From CAZSRL01 sp964609615 (GTDB lineage: Bacteria; Bacillota_I; Bacilli_A; RF39; UBA660), in contig CAZSRL010000030.1 in the NCBI GenBank assembly GCA_964609615.1, positions 1 to 9,881 on the forward strand: a stretch of DNA of 9,881 bases, read 5' to 3'. The notes under the pieces are model-generated. The model saw only the letters and a program-made list of their open reading frames with translations, had not been told where the DNA came from and ran no database searches. Shown one piece after another: positions 5,875 through 9,881 of this stretch (positions are counted from its first letter, which is position 1; every line of letters begins with the position of its first letter). A program made the position numbers and the translations under genes.

Positions 5875-7503
5875 TCATCTTATATATTCCTGTTCCACCG
5901 TGGCTCCGCATTTGAAATGCACATCAATGTGATCATCATACACGATTATTGAGTCGACCAATGCTTTAAGGATTAGCGCGTCGATGCTTGTTGCTGGTCC
6001 GCTACCGCTCACACTTTTCTGGAAGGCATTAAGCCACGCCCGTACCTCAGTGAAGCGGTTCTCCGTACTCCGGTATTCTTTCTGCTGTGCCTGCAACTGT
6101 TCGATCTGATCAGTATAGCGTTTCACGACCGCGTTGTATTCTTCGTCGGTGACCTGCTTGGCTATTCTTCTTTTATGGATTCCCAGCACCTTTTCCTGAA
6201 GGGCTACAATGTCCTGCTCGACCTGCGTCAACTTCTCTCTGTTTTCGGGCTCCATTGCCAGCTTTGCACCTTCTCGCACAGTCTCGATTACCTCATTGGC
6301 ATTCTCTGTCATTTGTCTAAATGCAGCAGAATATGTGCGTTCCATGACATCTTCTCGTACATGATGTGAGTCGCATTCACTACGCCCGTTTTTAATTCTA
6401 TTGGTGCAACCCCATGATGCTACCTTATTCCCAGCCCCCATGGTTCGAACGTGCCTGCGCAGGCGACATCCACAGTTTCCACAAATCAGCATTCCGCTGA
6501 ACGGATATTTACTAGTGTATCGACTACTGTTCACGGTTGCCCCTTTGGCAGCTTTTCTTTGTTCCAGTTCCTTCCTTGCCAGCTCAAAGACTTCAGGGTC
6601 AATGATCGCTGGATGGCTATTCTCTGCATAGTACATAGGCGCCATGGAACCATCATTTTTCTGCCGGTTCTTTGTCAAAACATCTTGTTTGAAAGTCTTT
6701 CCAAGTATTGCGTTGCCAGTATATTTTTCGTTTGAGAGTATACTTTGAATTACTGCCGGTGACCACTTTTCTTTTCCCAGCTTTGTTCGGATACCGTCTT
6801 CTTCCAGCCCACTACATATACGCTGCAGTGTTGCTCCTGCGATGAACTCTTCATAGATACGACGGATGATTTTAGCTTCTTCTTCATTGATAACATATAC
6901 GTCGTAACCATTTTCGTCTTTCTTTGGAAGTTTGGTGTATCCCAACATGAGCCCTGTGTTCAGGATGATCTCACCGTTCTGAAACTTGCGCTGCCATGCC
7001 CACTTGATGTTGGTGCTAATCGTTCTGGATTCCTGCTCTGCCATGGCAGCGAGGATCGTAATCAGCACGTCGCCTCCGGTTCCTAACGTGTCGATGTTTT
7101 CGTTCTCGAAGAATACACTGATGTTGAGGTCTCGTAGCTCTCGGATATATTTCAGGGCGTCTACGGTGTTTCGGGCGAAGCGGCTTATGCTTTTTACGAG
7201 TATCCGCTTTATTTTTCCGTCACGGCAGTCCTGTATCATGCGCATGAAGTTCGGACGCTTCTCGGCGCGGGTTCCGCTGATGCCGGGGTCTGCGTACACC
7301 TCTACCATGCACCATTTTGGATTCTCGCTGATCATCTGCGTGTAGTGCTCGACCTGACGCTCGAAGCTATCCTCCTGTTCTTCCTTCTCAGTGGATACGC
7401 GGGCATAAGCGGCTACTGGCACCAAATTTTCCTTCGTTTCAGATCCCTGTATGATATTGATGCACGGCATCATCTCTCGCACGATTCTTTTTTTCGTTGC
7501 CAT
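5875..7503 (-). CDS. Large serine recombinase, the probable integrase/excisionase of the element
   Basis: A 542-aa site-specific recombinase that cuts and rejoins DNA through a phosphoserine link at short att sites. The resolvase domain (about 28-165) has YARVST with nucleophile Ser37, DPGISGT (72-78) and SISRFARN (105-112) with Arg108 and Arg111 of the active site. A recombinase domain (about 185-300) follows, then a zinc ribbon with Cys341, Cys344, Cys366 and Cys377, and a C-terminal coiled coil (about 425-480) of the kind that controls direction. The length suits the Tn4451/TndX-like class. Start is ATG 7503; AAAGGAG lies 7 nt upstream, inside the end of the preceding recombinase remnant, whose TAA is 1 nt before this ATG. 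A strong terminator follows. All catalytic residues I can check are present and the frame is intact, so the element may still move. A directionality partner is not identified. Confidence 0.93.
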   Translation of the reverse strand: MATKKRIVREMMPCINIIQGSETKENLVPVAAYARVSTEKEEQEDSFERQVEHYTQMISENPKWCMVEVYADPGISGTRAEKRPNFMRMIQDCRDGKIKRILVKSISRFARNTVDALKYIRELRDLNISVFFENENIDTLGTGGDVLITILAAMAEQESRTISTNIKWAWQRKFQNGEIILNTGLMLGYTKLPKKDENGYDVYVINEEEAKIIRRIYEEFIAGATLQRICSGLEEDGIRTKLGKEKWSPAVIQSILSNEKYTGNAILGKTFKQDVLTKNRQKNDGSMAPMYYAENSHPAIIDPEVFELARKELEQRKAAKGATVNSSRYTSKYPFSGMLICGNCGCRLRRHVRTMGAGNKVASWGCTNRIKNGRSECDSHHVREDVMERTYSAAFRQMTENANEVIETVREGAKLAMEPENREKLTQVEQDIVALQEKVLGIHKRRIAKQVTDEEYNAVVKRYTDQIEQLQAQQKEYRSTENRFTEVRAWLNAFQKSVSGSGPATSIDALILKALVDSIIVYDDHIDVHFKCGATVEQEYIR

Positions 7504-7504
7504 C

Positions 7505-8239
7505 TTAGTTCTCCTTTGCCTTGTTCCAGCCGGGCTTGTTTCCGGGCTGGCCGTTGGTGTATGTTTTGTTTATACTTACCCCATTATAGAAGACGAAGGT
7601 CACCACGTTCTTTGACATGATGACCTTCGTTATGAATTTCTCGACCTTTGCAGGGTCGAATTCTGTAATTATCTCAAAGTCGCTCTCGTGGACGTATTTT
7701 CTGGTTTGGTCGTTTATCTTTTCTGTAAGCTCTGCGATCTCGGACTTTATGCGTTTTTGCTCATTGCGGAAGGCTGTTTCAGGGATGAAGTGTCTCATTG
7801 CAAGTCCTGTGAGCTCGCTTTCCTCGCTTCTTAGCTGTTTGATTTTGTCCTGTAACAGTGCTACTGTTTCACCCTGCGGACGGATACTTACGAATTCATT
7901 GTAGGCTTCGATGAATTTCTCCTGCAAGACACTGTCCTTTATGCGTGTGCAATCACAGGCGGAGACACCCTTGCGCAATGATGTCTTGCATGCCCACACA
8001 TCGGTTGCCCATTTTTTACCGCTACTGTTTACTTTGTGCTGGTAATGTCTGTGACACTGACTGCACTCTATTATTCCGGTGAATGGGTAAACCGGCATCT
8101 TTTTTCCGACCATTTTGGGGTTTTTCCTCTTTTGTCGGATTTCCTGTGCCTTGTGCCATACTTCTCTGCTGACAATACGTATGGTTGCCTTATTTGGTAT
8201 TTCGTTCTTTGTGAAAGACAAGAGATAAGCCAATCCCAA
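7505..8239 (-). pseudogene. C-terminal remnant of a second large serine recombinase
   Basis: This frame carries the zinc-ribbon and coiled-coil end of a large serine recombinase but no catalytic domain. Recognisable sequence starts near 8176 at RIVSREVWHKAQEI, followed by PFTGIIECSQCHRHYQHK (Cys59, Cys62 when counted from TTG 8239), a second cysteine group CDCTRIKD, a coiled coil around ELTEKINDQTRKY, and a typical C-terminal beta segment. A stop (8258-8260) lies upstream in frame and the resolvase half is absent, so the gene was broken near 8176-8240, where the small PF20097-like gene begins on the other strand. The end is intact and supplies the ribosome site of the next recombinase, so the two were a coupled pair. 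It may be dead, or it may survive as a DNA-binding fragment without catalysis; no convincing ribosome site precedes it. Confidence 0.85.
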
Positions 8240-8261
8240 TTTGACAAAGGAGTGTGATTAT

Positions 8262-8486
8262 ATGATATGTCCTTGTTGTGGTAACGAAATGACAAGTGGT
8301 ATAGTTCAGAGTGCTCGTCAGGTTTTCTTCACAACCAAAGCACATAAGAACTGGTTTATTCCTGACGTAGCGGGCAATGAAGAAATTGTGTTGAGTTCTC
8401 ATAATTGGACAAGACCTACTTGCACTGCTTATCATTGTGCTGAATGTAAAAAGGTAGTTATCGACTACTCAGCAGAGGTTGAGTAA
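8262..8486 (+). CDS. Small zinc-ribbon protein, PF20097 (DUF6487)-like
   Basis: A 74-aa protein starting at ATG 8262 with AAAGGAG 9 nt upstream; the TTG at 8241 extends the frame but has no ribosome site. It opens with MICPCCGNEM, a CPxCG knuckle, and ends with HCAECKKVVIDY, a second Cys-x-x-Cys pair, so it probably binds one zinc ion. A central QVFFTTKAHKNWFIP and EEIVLSSHNW match the pattern I know from this family of unknown function, common in Firmicutes. No signal peptide or membrane helix is seen. A clean terminator follows 20 nt after the stop, so it is a complete single-gene unit, inserted at the point where the second recombinase is broken. Function unknown. Confidence 0.75.
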   Translation: MICPCCGNEMTSGIVQSARQVFFTTKAHKNWFIPDVAGNEEIVLSSHNWTRPTCTAYHCAECKKVVIDYSAEVE

Positions 8487-8505
8487 ATTCCAATTTGTCG
8501 AATAG

Positions 8506-8533
8506 AAGCAGGGTTTTCGGACCCTGCTTTTTT
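8506..8533 (+). terminator. Rho-independent terminator of the small zinc-ribbon gene
   Basis: AAGCAGGGT (8506-8514) pairs with ACCCTGCTT (8521-8529) around a 6-nt loop, followed by a run of T to 8533. A textbook intrinsic terminator 20 nt after the stop codon. Confidence 0.88.
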
Positions 8534-8810
8534 CGTGGCAAAAGGAAAAATAGAAGTCAAACACACTGAAGTTATTCTTGTTTTGGCTTCACAATGGCGA
8601 AAACCTTATAAAGTGCTTATATTACGGGGTAAACTGCCATCCCCGAATTTAGAAAAAGTCGTTATTTTACAGTATTTCGGGCTATTTCAGTCCCAAAAAC
8701 AAGAAAATTGCCTGATTTATCCGATAGACAAATCAGGCAATTCATCTGCAGAAGTCCAACCAAACGATGTATATCAAAGGTAAGTCAAATCAAAAGTACA
8801 TCAGTACAAA
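8534..8810. other. Gene-free spacer between the zinc-ribbon gene and the zinc-finger remnant
   Basis: The only open frame on the plus strand (8535-8783) reads straight through a terminator hairpin, lacks a ribosome site and shows no known motif. The region contains only the minus-strand terminator at 8706-8742. I see no RNA gene or att-like repeat. Confidence 0.5.
8701..8742 (-). terminator. Hairpin terminator for the zinc-finger remnant
   Basis: A perfect 13-bp stem (AATTGCCTGATTT 8706-8718 with its complement 8730-8742) and an 11-nt loop. On the minus strand TTTCTTGTTTTTGG follows. It lies 68 bp beyond the stop of the minus-strand remnant. Confidence 0.7.
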
Positions 8811-9035
8811 TCAGATTTCGTCGAGCTTATATTTGTGTTTCTGCGCTCCGCAGCATTGTATATACAATCCGTATTGTCCCAGTTTGGCTTCTAATGAACA
8901 ATTACAGCGCATGCAGTTTTGGCCTTTCTTTCCGTTTCTATAAAAGTACTGTTCAACGAACTCTACATCAATTAACCCTGTTTCATGACAGTTTGGATAT
9001 CCCGTACAGGATAAGAAGAACTTACTGCAGTTCAA
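8811..9035 (-). pseudogene. Remnant of a protein with topoisomerase-type C4 zinc fingers
   Basis: A 74-codon frame with TTG as its first possible start and a stop three codons upstream. It reads NCSKFFLSCTGYPNC, the second half of a topoisomerase IA-type C4 zinc finger (the family pattern is C-x-x-C...G-x-F-x-x-C-s-x-y-P-x-C), then CMRCNCSLEAKLGQYGLYI and QCCG, a second finger of the same kind. The first Cys-x-x-Cys of finger one is missing, so the N-terminal part is lost. Such fingers end topoisomerase I/III and some helicases or nucleases of mobile elements; which one is not decidable. It appears to be a 3' fragment that kept its own terminator (8706-8742). Confidence 0.6.
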
Positions 9036-9093
9036 ATCCGCTCACTTACTCGTAATGAATAAGTCTTTACGGATCAAAGACTTACAAAAATGT

Positions 9094-9122
9094 ACGGGCT
9101 ATTTTGGGGAATTATCGCCCGT
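9094..9122. repeat. Short inverted repeat ACGGGC/GCCCGT
   Basis: A 6-bp perfect GC-rich stem (9094-9099 and 9117-9122) with a 17-nt loop, preceded by a weak copy of the left-end repeat (ACTTACAAAAA, 9080-9090). No T-run. Possible protein site in the right arm of the element; weak. Confidence 0.3.
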
Positions 9123-9221
9123 GTAAATGAAAAAAAGGCCTCGCTGCAGCCGTGTTGACCGCTCCGAAGCCCCGTTTTGCTTGTTTTTTCCCATTTTGAG
9201 TCGATTTGGTCCGGAAACATG

Positions 9222-9265
9222 AAAAGACTGCACTCTTGTCGTGGTAGACAAAAGTGCAGTCTTTT
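9222..9265. terminator. 19-bp hairpin at the right end of the element
   Basis: AAAAGACTGCACTCTTGTC (9222-9240) pairs with GACAAAAGTGCAGTCTTTT (9247-9265) with one mismatch and a 6-nt loop; the A-run and T-run close the stem, as in a bidirectional terminator. It ends 1 nt before the crossover TG. It may insulate the element from host transcription, or form part of the recombinase site, or both. Confidence 0.65.
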
Positions 9266-9285
9266 ATGACCGATGCTGCTTATTT
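9247..9285. other. attR, right attachment junction (crossover TG at 9267-9268)
   Basis: Element side ends GTGCAGTCTTTTA; host side resumes ACCGATGCTGCTTATTTT. The proposed core TG is at 9267-9268. With attL it rebuilds the amidase codons GGG CTG ACC GAT. The junction makes an ATG at 9266-9268, in frame with the amidase tail but without a ribosome site. Confidence 0.7.
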
Positions 9286-9646
9286 TAACGCAGCCTACAA
9301 GGAAGCCGCAGAACTGTGTGCCTACCTTTGCAAGGAATACAAACTTGACCCGATGGCAGATGGCGTTATCATCGGGCATTTCGAGGGGCATAAGCGTGGG
9401 ATTGCTTCTAACCACGGAGACCCGAATAACTGGTTTCCCAAACACGGTAAATCGATGGACACCTTCCGTAGTGATGTAAAATCCGCTCTTGCCTCTGCCG
9501 CTCCCGCTCCTGCCGAGCCGACTGCACCGAAGAAATACTATCGTGTTCAAGTCGGTGCATACTCTATCAAAGCGAACGCCGACGCCATGCTCAAAAAGGT
9601 CAAGGCCGCTGGATTCACAGATGCGTTCATCAAATACTCTGAATAA
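9269..9646 (+). pseudogene. N-acetylmuramoyl-L-alanine amidase (endolysin), 3' part with SPOR domain
   Basis: This is residues 119-243 of the interrupted endolysin. It begins TDAAYFNAAYKEAAELCAY and carries the second half of the catalytic domain: IIGHFEGHKRG with the second zinc ligand (His155 of the joined protein) and ASNHGDPNNWFP with the Asp169 region that completes the site. An Ala/Pro-rich linker (about 196-206) leads to a C-terminal SPOR domain, KKYYRVQVGAYS...FIKYSE, which binds septal or denuded glycan. Starts upstream at 9254 or 9266 come from element DNA and have no ribosome site, so this piece is probably not translated while the element is present. The stop TAA is at 9644-9646. 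Confidence 0.88.
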
Positions 9647-9669
9647 GCATAGTTTTCACTACGGATTTG

Positions 9670-9706
9670 CCCCTCTCGATGTCCTCTCGATAGTGAGGGG
9701 AGTTTT
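9670..9706 (+). terminator. Terminator after the endolysin
   Basis: CCCCTC (9670-9675) pairs with GAGGGG (9695-9700) around a loop that holds two TCTCGAT copies, followed by AGTTTTC. It sits 24 bp after the endolysin stop and before the next gene's ribosome site. The stem is short, so confidence is moderate. Confidence 0.5.
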
Positions 9707-9733
9707 CATCCCTTCGGAATGGAGGGAATTTGA

Positions 9734-9881
9734 ATGGACAACAAAACCGTGACCGAAACACACATAGGGAATGTGACCTACATCGTTACATCCGAGTGTT
9801 CGCCGACCGCCACAGAAACCGTGGAAAAGAAGCTGGAACGCCTGATTTTACGGCACATTTCAGACAAGAAATGTTCTCCAT
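9734..9881 (+). CDS. TnpW-like small transposon-encoded protein, partial
   Basis: ATG at 9734 with GGAGGG 7 nt upstream; 49 codons, open to the window end. The protein begins MDNKTVTETHIGNVTYIVTS and continues with SPTATETVEKKLERLILRH. The pattern 'short strand (GNVTYIV), then E-T-x-x-x-K-L-x-R-L-I' is what I know from small TnpW-type proteins that precede large serine recombinase genes in clostridial elements and prophages. It therefore suggests that the host prophage's own recombinase follows outside the window. Its role is unclear in the family. Assignment rests on the pattern only. Confidence 0.55.
   Translation, partial: MDNKTVTETHIGNVTYIVTSECSPTATETVEKKLERLILRHISDKKCSP

Larger units (their letters stand above)
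403..9268. mobile_element. 8.86-kb serine-recombinase integrative element inserted in the endolysin gene
   Basis: The amidase reading frame stops making sense after GGGCTG (399-404) and resumes at ACCGATGCTGCT (9269 on). Both junctions share only TG, which fits the 2-bp crossover of large serine recombinases; removing one TG copy and everything between leaves GGG CTG ACC GAT (Gly-Leu-Thr-Asp) in frame. The unit length is then 8,864 bp. Inside are an intact large serine recombinase, a truncated second one, a TetR regulator and a three-gene redox operon. No relaxase, coupling ATPase, replication gene or antibiotic-resistance gene is seen, so transfer between cells would need a helper or a phage. 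The cargo operon is visibly richer in G+C than the recombinase arm, which suggests a composite origin. The exact crossover bases are inferred from the restored frame. Confidence 0.85.

Noticed and set aside
8241..8246. Perfect -35-like TTGACA
   Set aside because: A -10 at the right distance would fall inside the small gene's start, and none is visible there.
8535..8783. 82-codon plus frame after the small zinc-ribbon gene
   Set aside because: It begins directly after a strong terminator and reads through another hairpin (8706-8742). No ribosome site.
9254..9268. Apparent start of the 3' endolysin piece
   Set aside because: The codons before 9269 are element DNA of the terminal hairpin. Nothing resembling a ribosome site precedes them.
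9074..9550. 158-codon minus frame across the right junction
   Set aside because: It is antisense to the endolysin tail, crosses the element boundary, and has no motif.
1..9881. CRISPR array, tRNA or rRNA genes, conjugation genes, toxin-antitoxin or defence genes
   Set aside because: I looked for regular short repeats, cloverleaf patterns and the usual motifs, and saw none that hold up.

Overview
The window looks like the chromosome of an anaerobic gut Firmicute (Clostridia, Oscillospiraceae/Faecalibacterium-like). The evidence is the type of endolysin with a C-terminal SPOR domain, strong AGGAGG ribosome sites, large serine recombinases, and an Fe-S/FMN/FAD ene-reductase typical of strict anaerobes. 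The genus is inference; nothing here is diagnostic.

Flanks (1-404 and 9267-9881): these are the lysis end of a prophage or prophage-like element. The last 17 codons of an upstream gene (perhaps a holin) overlap by ATGA the start of an N-acetylmuramoyl-L-alanine amidase (endolysin). That gene is cut after codon 118, and its remaining 125 codons resume almost 8.9 kb later, in frame. A terminator follows, then the start of a small TnpW-like transposon protein that runs off the window.

Insert (about 403-9268, 8,864 bp): this is a compact integrative element carried by a large serine recombinase. Deleting it at a shared TG dinucleotide (403-404 and 9267-9268) rebuilds a continuous 243-codon amidase. 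From left to right it holds: a non-coding left end with a 12-bp direct repeat; a TetR-family regulator (minus strand) with its own terminator; a regulatory gap with several strong dyads; a plus-strand operon of two tandem paralogous short-chain dehydrogenases and one 645-aa old-yellow-enzyme/2,4-dienoyl-CoA-reductase-type flavoprotein; a 590-bp hairpin-rich gap; an intact 542-aa serine recombinase (minus), coupled to the C-terminal remnant of a second one; a small zinc-ribbon protein (PF20097/DUF6487-like, plus); a remnant of a topoisomerase-type C4 zinc-finger protein (minus); and a long hairpin that ends at the right boundary. No conjugation or mobilisation gene is visible.

How it may work together: the recombinase moves the element. 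The cargo looks like an inducible reductive module, in which TetR senses a small hydrophobic molecule, the ene-reductase reduces an activated C=C bond, and the two dehydrogenases interconvert keto and hydroxyl groups. Steroids, bile acids or plant polyphenol ketones are plausible substrates, but the sequence does not decide between them. Insertion in the endolysin gene should disable the host prophage's lysis while the element is present, and precise excision should restore it.
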